Positions 27,935 through 40,167 of a DNA stretch of 52,768 nt are shown here, piece after piece. The notes under the pieces were generated by a model. The model was given only the letters and a program-made list of their open reading frames with translations, was not told the DNA's origin and did no database searches. The position numbers were made by a program, and so were the translations under genes. Position 1 is the first letter of the stretch. Each line of letters starts with the position of its first letter. This stretch comes from Deltaproteobacteria bacterium (GTDB lineage: Bacteria > Desulfobacterota > GWC2-55-46). The stretch lies in contig JACREU010000108.1 of NCBI GenBank assembly GCA_016212705.1, positions 1 to 52,768 of the forward strand, written 5' to 3'.

Positions 27935-29341
27935 ATGATAAAGGCCCATCAGAATAATAAAAGAAATCTTTTTTTACCGCTCATCTTCGCGGTCGTCCTC
28001 TACGCCATAGCGGGCGCGTCAAAGGCGGGGGATATCGCCTTCAATGGCGAGTTCGGAGCAGAGCCCTTAAGGCAGGTCTTTATCCTATCCGCGACCTTAG
28101 GCTCCGTCGCGCTCCTTAAGTGGCTGATAGCCGACGCGCCTTTGAGCCTCTTTCACAGGCACACGGTGACGCCGCTCCTTCGCGCTATCGTCTCGCTTGT
28201 CTTATATTCCGCCGGAGCGATGTTCCTCTTGAACAGGCTCCTTGGCATCAACCTCGTCCCGATCCTTACGACATCCGCCGTGCTTACGGGTATCGTCGCC
28301 CTCTCGCTCCAGGACACCATAAAGAACCTCTTTACCGGGATATGGATAAACATGGAGCGGATAGTGGCAAAGGGCGACTGGGTCCGCGTATCCGATAAGG
28401 AAGGGCAGGTCATGGAGGTCACATGGAGGACGACCCGGCTCCTTACGAGGGAGAACGACTACATTTATCTGCCGAACAGGCTCCTGGCCGACGGCGTCCT
28501 TGAGAACTACACCTACCCGACCCCGCTCCATGTGATAGAAGTGGATATAGGCGCCTCATACGACGACCCGCCAGACAGGGTAAGGGGCGCGTTAAGCGAG
28601 ATAGCCCTATCCACAGCCTCGGTCCTCTCCGACCCCGCGCCTGAGGTCTGGATAACCGGGTACGGGGAGGCGTCCGTAAGATACAGGCTAAGGGCCTGGG
28701 TGGACGACTTCCGGAAGGTCTATGGGGTACGGAGCGATATCTATTCGAAGATATGGTACTCCTTCAGGAGGAGCGGCATAGAGATACCGTATCCGGCGAT
28801 GAACATACTCCGGAAGAAGGAAGACAGGGCGCGCTCTCGAGGCGGCATAAGGGGGGCTCTTAAGGCTGTCGATTTTCTCCGGGCGCTTACCGACGACGAG
28901 CTCGACCGCGTGGAGGCGAGCGCGCGCATAGAGGTCTTCGGAAGGGGCGAGGCGATAGTGACCGAAGGAGAGGCCGGCTCGACCTGTTATTTTCTGAGTA
29001 GCGGCCGCGCCGAGGTATGCTCGAAGGGGCATAACGGCGAGGTCCTCCTCGTTACGACGCTTGAGCCCGGCGGGTTCTTCGGCGAGATGAGCCTGCTGAC
29101 CGGAGAGCCGCGGAGCGCTACGATAAGGGCGACTGAGGAATCCGTCTGCATAGTGATAGACTCCGGCGTCTTCCACTCCATCTTCAGGGAGGACCCGGAA
29201 CTCTCCGGGAGGCTCTCGGAGCTCTTGTCCAGGAGGGCCGGGGAGTTAAAAGAGGCGAGGGAGCGCTCCGCGGAGCCGATACGCCCCTCTGAGCTTCAGG
29301 AGTCCATACTCTCAAGGATAAAACAGTTCTTCAAGGTATAG
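27935..29341 (+). CDS. MscS-family channel with C-terminal cyclic-nucleotide-binding domain
   Basis: ALSLQDTIKNLFTGIWINMERIVAKGDWV MscS core; GGFFGEMSLLTGEPRSATIRA cNMP-binding signature. Confidence 0.9.
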   Translation: MIKAHQNNKRNLFLPLIFAVVLYAIAGASKAGDIAFNGEFGAEPLRQVFILSATLGSVALLKWLIADAPLSLFHRHTVTPLLRAIVSLVLYSAGAMFLLNRLLGINLVPILTTSAVLTGIVALSLQDTIKNLFTGIWINMERIVAKGDWVRVSDKEGQVMEVTWRTTRLLTRENDYIYLPNRLLADGVLENYTYPTPLHVIEVDIGASYDDPPDRVRGALSEIALSTASVLSDPAPEVWITGYGEASVRYRLRAWVDDFRKVYGVRSDIYSKIWYSFRRSGIEIPYPAMNILRKKEDRARSRGGIRGALKAVDFLRALTDDELDRVEASARIEVFGRGEAIVTEGEAGSTCYFLSSGRAEVCSKGHNGEVLLVTTLEPGGFFGEMSLLTGEPRSATIRATEESVCIVIDSGVFHSIFREDPELSGRLSELLSRRAGELKEARERSAEPIRPSELQESILSRIKQFFKV

Positions 29342-29421
29342 ACAAGGATGGCCGCTCAAGGGGAGGGCTTTCCCGGCGGTCCAGGGAGACGTTTCTGAAG
29401 GACAGGGTCCTCTACGTTCAC

Positions 29422-30885
29422 ATGCTCTTCATCGCCGTCGCCGCTCTTTTACGGGTCTATCTTTCTTTTCACCTCGACCTCATAAGCTACCCGGACACCG
29501 AGACATACGAGCTCTTCGCGCTTGAATCCGTTAACGCGCTCGCGCATTCCATGCCTACAAGGCCGCTCGGCTATCCCGTATTCCTTGCCCTCGTCTACCG
29601 GATAATGGGGGCGGCGCGCGAAAACGCGGTCTGGGTCCAGCACGCGCTCGGGGTCTTGAGCTATCCGCTCTTCTACGCGGTCTTAAGGCGCCTTTTCAAA
29701 GGAAGGCTCGCCCCAGCCTTCCTCGCCTTCGCGATAACCGCAAGCTCCGCGATGATTATCTACGAAAGGGCGATACTCTCGGACTTCCTCAACCACTTTT
29801 TCCTCCTAATCTCGCTCTGGCTGGCCGTCAAATACTTTGAGACACGGAGGGCCTCCCTTATGGCGCTTCTCGCCCTCGCGAGCTTCGCGGCGGTCTCCAT
29901 AAGGCCGACGTCCGTCCTTTTCGTGGCGATCGTGCTCGCGTTCCTCTCGGTGATGCTCGTGAAAGCCGCTATCCGGAAAGAGCCGGCGCCGCCCATCCTT
30001 AAAGGGGCGTCTATTTACATCGGGATATATCTGGCCTTAAGCCTCGTGGCCGGGCAGATCGCGTTAAGGGCCACAGGCGGCAAAGGAGAGCCTGTCGGCG
30101 TACTCGGCGTCACCATGCTCATAAGGACCGCGGATTTTATCGATTACGGGAGCCCCGTTCAGAGGGACGTGAAAGAGGGGTTCAGGGAGTATCTCAAGGT
30201 CTACCTCCCGGACTATGTCCCGGAGTACGCCAACTTTGTCGCGGCATACAGGCTGATGACCGGCTTTGAGTGCGCCATGTCCGATGAGACGAAAGAAAGG
30301 TACGCCCTTGTAGCTGAAAATTCCGCCAGGTTCTACGCGCCGAAGCCCATAGGCCCGAATACTTTTACGACGAACGACATCCTGCGCGAGGCCAAGTGCG
30401 GCATGGGGACAGTTGAGGCGGCGTTCCTTGAGGTCGCGCAAGAAGCGGTATTTTCCGACCCCGTTGGGTTTTCCGCCTCGTTAGCGGGGAACATCCAGGG
30501 CTTCATAGAGGTTAAACCCTGGGAGAACGCGGCGTTCGGCAAGCTCCTTGAAGGCAGGCCCGCGCCGTTGGCTCAAGCGTACTTATGGCTTAACACGTCC
30601 ATTAACGATATCCTCGCCAAAAGGGCGGTCTCGGTCGCGTTGACTGTCCTTTTTAGCGCGTCTTTAATCGCATTTTTCTTTACCGGGAGGCGCTCTCCCT
30701 ATTATACGGCGGGGCTTTTCTTAGCCGCGGTCATCGTCCTTAACTACCTCGCGCTCGGCGTCCTCGCCGACCATCCGGCAAACAGGTACAAGCTCCCTTT
30801 CTGGTGGATACAGGGGCCGCTCATGGTATCCTTTCTCATGTCGTTCGCTTCCGCCGTCAAGGGACCTTCGAAGGACGGGCCCTGA
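29422..30885 (+). CDS. Polytopic membrane protein, GT-C/ArnT-like
   Basis: Many TM helices; YPDTETYE N-terminal acidic loop, RPLGYPVFLAL. Confidence 0.6.
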   Translation: MLFIAVAALLRVYLSFHLDLISYPDTETYELFALESVNALAHSMPTRPLGYPVFLALVYRIMGAARENAVWVQHALGVLSYPLFYAVLRRLFKGRLAPAFLAFAITASSAMIIYERAILSDFLNHFFLLISLWLAVKYFETRRASLMALLALASFAAVSIRPTSVLFVAIVLAFLSVMLVKAAIRKEPAPPILKGASIYIGIYLALSLVAGQIALRATGGKGEPVGVLGVTMLIRTADFIDYGSPVQRDVKEGFREYLKVYLPDYVPEYANFVAAYRLMTGFECAMSDETKERYALVAENSARFYAPKPIGPNTFTTNDILREAKCGMGTVEAAFLEVAQEAVFSDPVGFSASLAGNIQGFIEVKPWENAAFGKLLEGRPAPLAQAYLWLNTSINDILAKRAVSVALTVLFSASLIAFFFTGRRSPYYTAGLFLAAVIVLNYLALGVLADHPANRYKLPFWWIQGPLMVSFLMSFASAVKGPSKDGP

Positions 30886-31012
30886 TAAAGGCGAGGCCTT
30901 ATGAATTGAGGAAGGTATTCAAAAAAAGGGCTTTAAGATATACTCGGGATGGTCGATGAGTCAACAAGGCGCTTCTCGCGCCTGAGAATGCCGGCGCGGC
31001 CTTAAGGCCGGA

Positions 31013-31117
31013 GAACCAGTTGATTTACCCTGTTTTTTATCTGTATGGCAGGCTCACTGCCTTTACGCAACATACGCCCCTCGCGGGGAGAATTTCCCCG
31101 GACCGCCCAGCTGGTTC
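31013..31117 (+). ncRNA. Candidate structured leader RNA (three-stem architecture)
   Basis: P1 GAACCAGTTG/CAGCTGGTTC (one G-U), P2 GGCAG/CTGCC, P3 CGGGGA/TCCCCG. Confidence 0.4.
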
Positions 31118-31161
31118 ATTTAGACGGACATAGTCCGGAGTGATAATATATAAAGGGGTTT

Positions 31162-34100
31162 ATGAAATTTTCCGGCGCATCACTGCTTACAAAGGCCCTT
31201 TTGGCCCTCATACTCATAATACTTCCCATACTCATCACATTCGTATTCAGCTACAACAAAAACAAGGAGCACCTGAAAAAGAGCGTCCTCGACGACTTAA
31301 CCATCATCGCGGAGGCCTATGAGGGGCAGGTCTATCAATACCTCGAGATGTCGAAGAGGCGGGCCCAGGACTTTTCTACCGACGGCCATATAAGGGCCGA
31401 GATGAAGAGGTTTGCCTCCGGGGACAAGGGGGCGTCGAAGAGGCTCGGCAGATATATGGCGGGTGAGAAGCTCGTCCTCGACCCATCGCTCGCGCGTATC
31501 GCGGTCGTCTCCCTCGACGGGCGGATAATCGCTTCCACTGACCGGAATTACGCCGGGGCGGATGTCTCAATGGAGCCCTTTTTCATGGCAGGGACAAAGG
31601 GACCGTTTATTACGGAGCATGCCCTCGGAGGCGCGCCCGGAATCATCATCGCCGTGCCTATCCTCGAAAGGGACAAGGGGGACAGACCCATCGGGGTCCT
31701 CGTCAACTTTGTCCGCCTCTCGGGCCTTACAGGGCTTTTGAAGGGAGAGTTAAGCAGGGACTTGGGGGCCATGACCTGGTCAAAGGGCAGGAGGGAGACG
31801 ATGGAGGTCTACATCGTCAACAGGGACAGGCTCAGGATAACAGAACCGGCCTTTGTGAAGGATTCCGTCCTTAATACAAAGGTCAATACACTGCCGGTAG
31901 ACGAGTGCCTCCGGGGGGCGAGGGAGGTCGCCGCATTCTACGGCAATTACAGGGGCGTCGAGGTCGCCGGGGCGTCGATGTGCCTGCCCATGCTCCAGTG
32001 GGCGCTCGTGGCTGAGGCCGACTCAGCCGAGGTCCTCGCGCCCATAGACGAGATGTTCAGGGACGCCCTCGTCGGCGGGTTCGTATCCGCGGCCCTCATA
32101 GGCGCCTTCTTCGTCTTTCTCTACAGGGTGGTCATAAGGCGGCTTGTGACCATCGTCTCGGCCACCTCCAGGATCGCCGAGGGCGGCTACGGCGCTACGG
32201 TCCCCGTAGATACAAGGGACGAGATAGGCGTTCTCTCGGGGTCGTTCAACAGGATGTCGCTGGAGATAAAGGCGCGGGCCGACCTTCTCCGCGAGAGCGA
32301 GGAGAGGCTCCGGGCAGTCATCGACAACTCGACGGCGGTTATATATCTTAAGGACCCGCAAGGCGTCTACGGTCTCGTGAACAGGAGGTACCTGGAGCTC
32401 TTCAAACTCAGCGAGGGCGACATAATAGGCAAGACTGACGCGGACATATTCCCGCCCGATATCGCCGAGGCGTTCAGGTGTAACGACAGGAAGGTGCTGG
32501 AATTCAGGGCCCCCATAGAATTCGACGAGCAGGCCCCGCACGACGACGGACTGCACGACTATCTCTCCATAAAGGTCCCCATATTCGACCAGGCTGGCTC
32601 TCCAATCGGGGTCTGCGGCATCTCAACGGATATAACCGAGAGGAAGAGGATGGTGGAGGCGCTCAGAAAGAGCGAGGAGAAGCACAGGACCCTTATCTCG
32701 AACATACCGGACGTCGTCTGGACGGCCGCCGAGGACGGCCAAGTCGTATTCGCGAGCGCCAATGTGATGGGGATAATGGGCTACACCCCGGAAGAGATAT
32801 ACGCCTCCCCGGAGATATGGTTCTCAAGCGTCCACCCCGATGACCTTGAAATGGTTACAACGGCTTACTCCGGCCTCTTCTCCGCGAACAGGGTCTTTGA
32901 CGAGGAGTACAGGATGCGGACAAAGGACGGGCGATGGATATGGGTGAACGACAGGGCGACGGCGACATATGAAAAGGACGGCGCGAGGTACGCCGACGGG
33001 GTATTCTCGGACATAACGGATAAAAAGCTCGCCGAGGAGAGGATAGAGAGGCTCACCCGGCTCTACGCCGTTCTGAGCGGGATAAACGAGGCGATAGTGC
33101 GCGTCCGCGACACGGAGAAGCTATGCGAGGAGGCGTGCAGGATAGCGGTTGAGGAGGGAGGGTTCCTCTACGCGTGGATAGGGGTTGTGGACGAAGGGAC
33201 AAAAACGCTCAGGCCAGTCGCCTCCAGCGGAGGGCGCGCCGAGTATATCTCGACGATAGGCATAAGCGTGTCGGACGAGCCCGCGGGCCCGGGTCCGATC
33301 GGGACAGCGGTCCGCGAGGGGAGGCACGTGGTCTGCAACGACATAGCGAACGACCCGGCGATGTCCCCCTGGAGGGAGAGGGCGCTTGAGCGCGGGTTAA
33401 GGTCCGTGGCCTCGATCCCGCTCTGGAGGGGTGGCTCTCCCGCCGGCGCGATGAGCTTTTACTCCGGGGACGAGGGCTCTTTCAACGATGAGGACGTCTC
33501 TCTCCTCGAAGCGCTCGCCGCCGACATCTCCTACGCAATGGAATCGATCGAGTCCGATAGGAAGGCGAGGGCGGCTGACGAGGCGAGGCAGGAGCTCGCC
33601 ATCAAGTACGAGGAGCTCGCGAACAACCTGACGGTCGGCATCTTCAGGACGACATGGGGCGCCGCCGCTCATTTCATCGAGGTCAACCGCGCGCTCGAGG
33701 AGATGTTCGAGGCCTCATCAAGAGAGGAGCTCATGGAGATGACGGTGAGTTCCTTTTACTGGGACCCGGTCGGCAGGGGGGAGTTTTTGATGAAGCTCGA
33801 CAGGGACGGTTTCGTCAGGGGAGAGGAGGCGGAGCTTAAGACCCAAAAGGGCAGGAGGTTCTGGGCATCCGTCACCGCCGTCAGGAAGGAGAAGGACAAC
33901 GAGGTATTCATAGACGGCATAGTCGAGGACATAACCGAGAGGAAAAAGCTCGAGGACCAGTTCAGGCAGGCCCAGAAGATGGAGGCCGTGGGCCAGCTCG
34001 CCGGAGGCGTCGCCCATGACTTCAACAACATACTGACCGCCCTCATCGGGTACGGCAACCTCCTTATAATGAAAAAGGGTGACGACGACCTCGTCAGGAG

Positions 34101-35088
34101 CTACGCGGACCACATGCTGACCTTATCCGAAAAGGCGGCAAGCCTTACGCAGGGGCTCCTCGCCTTCAGCAGGAAACAGGTCCTGAACACCCAGCCCACG
34201 GACTTAAACGAGCTCGTAAGGCGCGTAGAGAAGATATTGAAGCGCCTCATAGGGGAGGACATAGAGCTTACCGCCTCGCTTGCCGCGGAGCCGCTCATAG
34301 TCAAGGCCGACTCGACCCAGATAGAGCACGTCCTCATGAACCTCGCGACCAACGCGAGAGACGCGATGCCCGGAGGCGGGAGGCTCTCCATCTCGACCGA
34401 AGCCGCCGTTATCGGGCGCGAGGTCGTGGATTCCCACGGCTACGGCGCCCCGGGCAGATACGCCGTGGTCGTGTTCTCGGACACCGGCGCTGGCATGTCC
34501 GAAGAGGTCCTGAAGAAGGTCTTTGAGCCGTTTTTCACGACCAAGGAGGTAGGCAAGGGCACGGGGCTCGGGCTCTCGATGGTCTATGGCATCGTGAAAC
34601 AGCACAACGGGTTCATCGAACTCTCCAGCAGGCCGGGCGCAGGCACCACCTTCAGGATATACATCCCCATCGCCGAGGAGGGCTTCCGGCGCGCCGAGCC
34701 TGAGAAGTTCCTCGTCCGCGGCGGCTCCGAGACCGTCCTGCTCGCCGAGGACGAGGAGGACGTCCGGAACATCGCAAAGACCATGCTCCAGGAGTTCGGT
34801 TACCGCGTCATCACGGCAATGGACGGGGAGGACGCGTTAACGAAGTTCATGGAGAACAAGGACTCAATCGACCTCCTCATCCTCGACATAGTCATGCCGA
34901 AAAAGGCTGGAAACGAGGTCTTCGACGCGATAAAGTCCGTAAAACCGGATATGAAGGTCATCTTCACCAGCGGGTATCCCTCGGATTTAGTGAGGTCCAA
35001 GGGGCTCGCCGGCTCGCGGGACTTCATCTCCAAGCCAGTCTCGCCGAGCGAGTTCCTCAAAAAAGTCAGGGAGGTATTGGACAGATGA
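31162..35088 (+). CDS. 1308-aa hybrid sensor kinase (periplasmic Cache-like, HAMP, multiple PAS, GAF, HisKA, HATPase, REC)
   Basis: [19 protein letters not shown], HATPase boxes, [17 protein letters not shown]. Confidence 0.93.
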   Translation: MKFSGASLLTKALLALILIILPILITFVFSYNKNKEHLKKSVLDDLTIIAEAYEGQVYQYLEMSKRRAQDFSTDGHIRAEMKRFASGDKGASKRLGRYMAGEKLVLDPSLARIAVVSLDGRIIASTDRNYAGADVSMEPFFMAGTKGPFITEHALGGAPGIIIAVPILERDKGDRPIGVLVNFVRLSGLTGLLKGELSRDLGAMTWSKGRRETMEVYIVNRDRLRITEPAFVKDSVLNTKVNTLPVDECLRGAREVAAFYGNYRGVEVAGASMCLPMLQWALVAEADSAEVLAPIDEMFRDALVGGFVSAALIGAFFVFLYRVVIRRLVTIVSATSRIAEGGYGATVPVDTRDEIGVLSGSFNRMSLEIKARADLLRESEERLRAVIDNSTAVIYLKDPQGVYGLVNRRYLELFKLSEGDIIGKTDADIFPPDIAEAFRCNDRKVLEFRAPIEFDEQAPHDDGLHDYLSIKVPIFDQAGSPIGVCGISTDITERKRMVEALRKSEEKHRTLISNIPDVVWTAAEDGQVVFASANVMGIMGYTPEEIYASPEIWFSSVHPDDLEMVTTAYSGLFSANRVFDEEYRMRTKDGRWIWVNDRATATYEKDGARYADGVFSDITDKKLAEERIERLTRLYAVLSGINEAIVRVRDTEKLCEEACRIAVEEGGFLYAWIGVVDEGTKTLRPVASSGGRAEYISTIGISVSDEPAGPGPIGTAVREGRHVVCNDIANDPAMSPWRERALERGLRSVASIPLWRGGSPAGAMSFYSGDEGSFNDEDVSLLEALAADISYAMESIESDRKARAADEARQELAIKYEELANNLTVGIFRTTWGAAAHFIEVNRALEEMFEASSREELMEMTVSSFYWDPVGRGEFLMKLDRDGFVRGEEAELKTQKGRRFWASVTAVRKEKDNEVFIDGIVEDITERKKLEDQFRQAQKMEAVGQLAGGVAHDFNNILTALIGYGNLLIMKKGDDDLVRSYADHMLTLSEKAASLTQGLLAFSRKQVLNTQPTDLNELVRRVEKILKRLIGEDIELTASLAAEPLIVKADSTQIEHVLMNLATNARDAMPGGGRLSISTEAAVIGREVVDSHGYGAPGRYAVVVFSDTGAGMSEEVLKKVFEPFFTTKEVGKGTGLGLSMVYGIVKQHNGFIELSSRPGAGTTFRIYIPIAEEGFRRAEPEKFLVRGGSETVLLAEDEEDVRNIAKTMLQEFGYRVITAMDGEDALTKFMENKDSIDLLILDIVMPKKAGNEVFDAIKSVKPDMKVIFTSGYPSDLVRSKGLAGSRDFISKPVSPSEFLKKVREVLDR

Positions 35089-36158
35089 ACGAGATTCAGG
35101 AGGGCGCCATACTCGTCGTCGACGACAACGCCTTTGTCCTTGACAGCACTTCTCTCCTCCTTTCAGGGTACGGGTTCTCGGTCTCTCCGTTTATCGACCC
35201 GAATGAGGCGATAAAGCAATTCGCGATCAAGAGGTTCGACGCGGTCCTGACCGACGTCAAGATGCCGGGGATGTCCGGCATAGAATTGCTGGAAAGGATA
35301 CACTCCATAAACAAGGAGGTCCCGGTAATACTCATGACCGCCTACGCGGAGCTCGACATGGCGGTAAACGCCATAAAGCAGGGGGCCTTCGACTTCATTA
35401 TAAAGCCCTATAAGCCGGAGTACCTCCTCCATGCGGTAAAAAAGGCGGTCAACTACGGGAGGCTCCTCCAGATAGAGAAGAACTACAAGTTGAAGCTCGA
35501 GGAGGACGTGAAAAAGAGGACGCACGAGCTCGCCCACGCCCTCGGCATGGTCAGGTCCATGTCCGTAGAGATAGTCCACAGGATGACGGCCGTCGCCGAG
35601 TACAGGGACACCGACACCGGCGCGCACATCAAGAGGATAGGTCTCTACGCAGGCGCTCTCGCCGAGGCGCTCGGCAAGGACGCGGAGTTCGTCGAGAACA
35701 TCTCGTTCGCGTCCCCCATGCACGACATCGGGAAGATCGGCATACCGGACAGCATACTCCTTAAGCCCGGCAGGCTCACCCCAGAGGAGTTCGAGGTGAT
35801 GAAGACGCACACGACCATAGGCAACAAGATGCTCATCGACTCCCCGCACGAGAACATCCAGATAGCGGCGTCCATCGCGCTTACCCACCACGAGAGGTGG
35901 GACGGCACAGGATACCCCAGGGGTCTCAAAGGCGAGGAAACCCCCATTGAAGGCAGGATCGTGATGCTCGTTGACCAGTATGACGCCCTCCGGTCCAGGC
36001 GCCCCTACAAACCGGCCCTCTCACACGAGGAGGTCATGGACATAATACTCAAGGGCGACGGCAGGACGCTGCCGGCCCATTTCGACCCGGAGATATTGAG
36101 CGAGTTCGAGAAGACGTCGGACGAGTTTGACGGGATATACCGCGGGCACAGCGATTGA
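35085..36158 (+). CDS. REC-HD-GYP c-di-GMP phosphodiesterase
   Basis: [47 protein letters not shown]. Confidence 0.94.
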   Translation: MNEIQEGAILVVDDNAFVLDSTSLLLSGYGFSVSPFIDPNEAIKQFAIKRFDAVLTDVKMPGMSGIELLERIHSINKEVPVILMTAYAELDMAVNAIKQGAFDFIIKPYKPEYLLHAVKKAVNYGRLLQIEKNYKLKLEEDVKKRTHELAHALGMVRSMSVEIVHRMTAVAEYRDTDTGAHIKRIGLYAGALAEALGKDAEFVENISFASPMHDIGKIGIPDSILLKPGRLTPEEFEVMKTHTTIGNKMLIDSPHENIQIAASIALTHHERWDGTGYPRGLKGEETPIEGRIVMLVDQYDALRSRRPYKPALSHEEVMDIILKGDGRTLPAHFDPEILSEFEKTSDEFDGIYRGHSD

Positions 36159-36427
36159 CCGGCGCCGTCAAGCCACCGCGTTTTTTTTTGGATGATATCC
36201 CCCCGGCTTAAAAACCGCCATTCCAGTTTAATCTTTCCTTAATCCGGCAAATTCTAAAATCAGATAATGTCGGGCGTGTTTTTATGACAATGGAAAGGAG
36301 GCCTGACAAGAGGTATCTTTTGTTATAGGCGTCCGAGCAATACGTTTGACCCTTTCGCGCAAAGCTGGTAAGATTTTCCGAGTATGGATGGCTCTGTATC
36401 TGACAAACGCGTCCTGAAAGGAACCTG

Positions 36428-37099
36428 ATGGCTGGAGGGGAAGATAAAGAGCGCTTCATGGTCGACGCCTGGGACTGGCAGACCCGCGTTCTCCACTGGA
36501 TAAACGCCCTGCTCGTCATAACGCTTGCGCTCCTCATGCTCGGAAAAGAAGGCATGGAACTGCTCGGGGTGGAAAAGCCGTTAAGGCGCCCGCTCAACTT
36601 CGCGCACGCCTATGTCGGGTTCGCATTCATCGCCACATTCACGCTACGCGTCATCTGGGCCTTTGCGGGGAACAGATACGCGAGGTGGGCGGACATCGTC
36701 CCCGTAAGGCGCGATCAGTGGGAGGGGATAGTCCGGGGCATAAGGTGGTACTTGGGCGGATTTAAAGGGAGGGCCGCTCGCGCGGTGGGACACGACCCGC
36801 TCGCCTCCATATTCTATTGTCTGCTCTTCGTCGCGCTAGCGAGCCAGTGTGTGACGGGGCTCGTCCTCTCAGGGGCCGAGCTCAAGGCAGGGCCGCTCTC
36901 CGGATTATTTTCCGGCATGGGCGAGGAGGCGGTGGAGGCGGCCGCCGGCGCGCTCGAAGAGGTCCACGAGGCGGGCTTCCTGTACATTGTTTTTTTCATC
37001 TTCGCGCACCTCGTCGGCCTCGTCGTACACGAGGTCTCGGAGAAGACAGGGCTCTTTTCATCGATGATACACGGAAAGAAGTACTTCCCGAAGGAATGA
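36428..37099 (+). CDS. Cytochrome b561/Ni-Fe hydrogenase cytochrome b-like protein
   Basis: RVLHWINALLVITLALLML, HAYVGFAF, HEAGFLYIVFFIFAHLVGLVVHE. Confidence 0.85.
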   Translation: MAGGEDKERFMVDAWDWQTRVLHWINALLVITLALLMLGKEGMELLGVEKPLRRPLNFAHAYVGFAFIATFTLRVIWAFAGNRYARWADIVPVRRDQWEGIVRGIRWYLGGFKGRAARAVGHDPLASIFYCLLFVALASQCVTGLVLSGAELKAGPLSGLFSGMGEEAVEAAAGALEEVHEAGFLYIVFFIFAHLVGLVVHEVSEKTGLFSSMIHGKKYFPKE

Positions 37100-37127
37100 C
37101 CTTCACCCGAAAAAAGGAGCGTGAAAA

Positions 37128-37799
<672 letters not shown>

Positions 37800-37807
37800 G
37801 GGCGGAG

Positions 37808-39223
37808 ATGTTCAACTCGATAAAGCTCCGGATAGTAGTCTGGTTCCTCGTCGTCTTCTCGATATTCTTCGCGGGCATAGAGTTCTTCCTCTACTACAAG
37901 CTCGGCGAGGTGACGATCCACCTGGCTGACGAACACCTCCAGGCCGAGGTCGACACGCTCGCGAACCTCATGGCCATTGAAGAGGCCCAGGGACAGCTTG
38001 AGAGCGAACTGCAGGAGCTCGCCGCGGCGGTCACCGGCGTGTATGCCGAGAAGCTCTCCGGTCACTATTACCAGCTGGTCTCCGAGGACGGCAATATCCT
38101 TGTGCGTTCCCCGTCGCTCGCTCTCGCCGAGGAGACGCTCCCGGTCTACACGGGGTCCGAGGAGGGCGACTTCAGGACCATAATCGGGCCAGGCAACGAG
38201 CACATGAGGCTCATAAGCCGGTCGTTCCAGTTCTCGGTCGGAAGGCTCACCTTCCAGGCCGCCGACTCGCTTGAGGACACACAGGAGCTCTTGAGCTCGT
38301 TCAGGAACGTCGTCCTCGCCATCTTCCCGGTGGTCTTTGTCATCTGCGGCATAGGTGTATTCCTCATGACAGGGTGGGCCTTGAAGCCCATACGGGCCTT
38401 TACCCGGAAGATCGGACAGATAACCGAGAAAAACCTCGCCGAGAGGGTCGAGGAGAGGGGGGTCGCAATTGAGTTGAAGCCGCTCGCCGCGTCCTTCAAC
38501 ACCATGCTCGGCAGGCTTGAGGAGTCGTTCTCGCGCCAGAAGCAGTTCTTATCCGACGCCTCGCACGAGCTCCGGACCCCTACCTCCATCATAAAGAGCT
38601 TCTGCGACGTGACGCTTGGGAGAGAGAGGGGACCGGGCGACTACAAGGAGGCTATAAGGAAGATAGGCGATACCGTAAACCGCATGTGCGACATCATAAA
38701 CAGGATACTCGTCATCTCCAGGCTCGATAACAAGACCATCCAGTTCAAGCCCGTTAGGGTGGACCTCATGGACCTCATGAAGGACGTATTGAAGCTCATA
38801 GAGCACTCGGCCGCAAGCAAGGGCATCGGCATAAAGCTAGAGGGGACGAACGTGTTTGTCAGCGGCGATAGGGAGGGGTTGACCGAGGTCTTTACGAATA
38901 TCGTCGAGAACGCGCTTAAGTACAACAGGCCCCAGGGCAGGGTCGAGATAAGCGTCAATGAATCGAATGGGGGCGCGCTTATCTCGGTCTTCGACACGGG
39001 CATAGGCATTCCTGAAGGAGAACAGGAGAAGATTTTCGACAGGTTCTACAGGGTCGACGCGAGCAGGGGCGTTACCGTGGGTAGCGGGCTCGGCCTCTCC
39101 ATCGTAAAGACTATCGTTGAGGCCCACGGCGGAAGGATCGAGGTCAAGAGCCAGTTCGGGAGCGGCACCACGTTCAACGTCTATCTGCCAAAAAACCCGG
39201 AGACCGGGGACGCGGTTGCCTGA
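37808..39223 (+). CDS. Sensor histidine kinase (HAMP, HisKA, HATPase)
   Basis: FLSDASHELRTPTSIIKSF; GSGLGLSIVKTIVEAHGG. Confidence 0.95.
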   Translation: MFNSIKLRIVVWFLVVFSIFFAGIEFFLYYKLGEVTIHLADEHLQAEVDTLANLMAIEEAQGQLESELQELAAAVTGVYAEKLSGHYYQLVSEDGNILVRSPSLALAEETLPVYTGSEEGDFRTIIGPGNEHMRLISRSFQFSVGRLTFQAADSLEDTQELLSSFRNVVLAIFPVVFVICGIGVFLMTGWALKPIRAFTRKIGQITEKNLAERVEERGVAIELKPLAASFNTMLGRLEESFSRQKQFLSDASHELRTPTSIIKSFCDVTLGRERGPGDYKEAIRKIGDTVNRMCDIINRILVISRLDNKTIQFKPVRVDLMDLMKDVLKLIEHSAASKGIGIKLEGTNVFVSGDREGLTEVFTNIVENALKYNRPQGRVEISVNESNGGALISVFDTGIGIPEGEQEKIFDRFYRVDASRGVTVGSGLGLSIVKTIVEAHGGRIEVKSQFGSGTTFNVYLPKNPETGDAVA

Positions 39224-39286
39224 GCCCTGAAAATTTTCACATCTTCTCTTTTAACGGCCCATGCTCCAGCCCATCCCATCAAAAGA

Positions 39287-39319
39287 CAAAAGCCCCGCCC
39301 TGTTGGCGGGGCTTTTGTT
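39287..39319 (+). terminator. Intrinsic terminator
   Basis: AAAAGCCCCGCC-ctgtt-GGCGGGGCTTTT. Confidence 0.9.
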
Positions 39320-39500
39320 ATAATAAATCCAAGCGGTTAGCCATCCGGGGCCCTTGTCGCGGCCTTGCGCCCTGGTCCGTCCCTTGAATCAGTTCGTTCC
39401 CCCGCTATCAGCATAACCTTTTGTATTCACGTCCCTTTTCGCTCTAATCTCTTTTTAATTGGACCTCCCCTATAATCTAAGCTGTGTAAAGGGGGCATTG

Positions 39501-39857
39501 ATGCATATCATCTTCGATTTAAACGGCACGGTCTTTGGCGCGCTCGATATGGCCTTAAGGCCGGGCATAAAAGAGACGATAAGTAGTTTAAGGGCATCAG
39601 GCATAGAAGTAAGCTTCTGGACGAGCGGGCCCGTCGATTATTACAGGGAGGTCTTGAGGCAGACCGGGATAGACGGCGAGGTATACAGGAAGGGCGCCAT
39701 ACCTTTTAAGCCGGACGTATGCGTAGACGACGCGCCGGAGGGCTGGATGCCGGGGAGGGTCTATAAGGTGCCCATGCACACCTCGGGTATGATGCCGGCC
39801 GACCCCATACTGGTCGCGGAACTGATATCTTCAGGCAGGAGCTTTTACTGGGACTGA
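39501..39857 (+). CDS. HAD-like protein with DLNGT motif
   Basis: MHIIFDLNGTVFG; SFWTSGP; KPDVCVDDAPEG. Confidence 0.75.
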   Translation: MHIIFDLNGTVFGALDMALRPGIKETISSLRASGIEVSFWTSGPVDYYREVLRQTGIDGEVYRKGAIPFKPDVCVDDAPEGWMPGRVYKVPMHTSGMMPADPILVAELISSGRSFYWD

Positions 39858-39889
39858 ACGCTTCTCCAACCTTGAAAGGAGGCGTATCA

Positions 39890-40167
39890 TGGAACCGAAA
39901 AACAGGATAGTAATAGATATGGTCGCGGGCGGCTCCGAAGACGGCAAGAAGCCCGGCAAGGAATGCGACTGCGACTGCCAGGTCTGCAAGTGCGGCAAGA
40001 AGGACGGCAAGGGCTATGCCCATGCGGGGCCGGAGCTACGGCTCTTAAGCTACGAGGAGGAGGCCGAAAGGCTCTTCTCGATCGTCGGCAGGATGGACGA
40101 GAGGATACACTCCCTCCAGAGGTCGAGGAGATGGCCTGGGAGCGGGAGAGGTTCGAAGAAGCGCTAA
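39890..40167 (+). CDS. Small Cys-cluster protein; probably frameshifted near its 3' end (alternate frame continues to 40193)
   Basis: MEPKNRIVIDMVAGG...KECDCDCQVCKCGKK; overlapping ORF supplies VEEMAWERERFEEALRALRASLP. Confidence 0.6.

Noticed and set aside
31046-31061. TGGCAGGCTCACTGCC as a sigma-54 promoter
   Set aside because: Spacing fits but -12 element is CTGCC and the bases form a hairpin within a larger predicted RNA structure.
35163-35891. 242-aa minus ORF opposite REC-HD-GYP
   Set aside because: Antisense shadow; no domain evidence.
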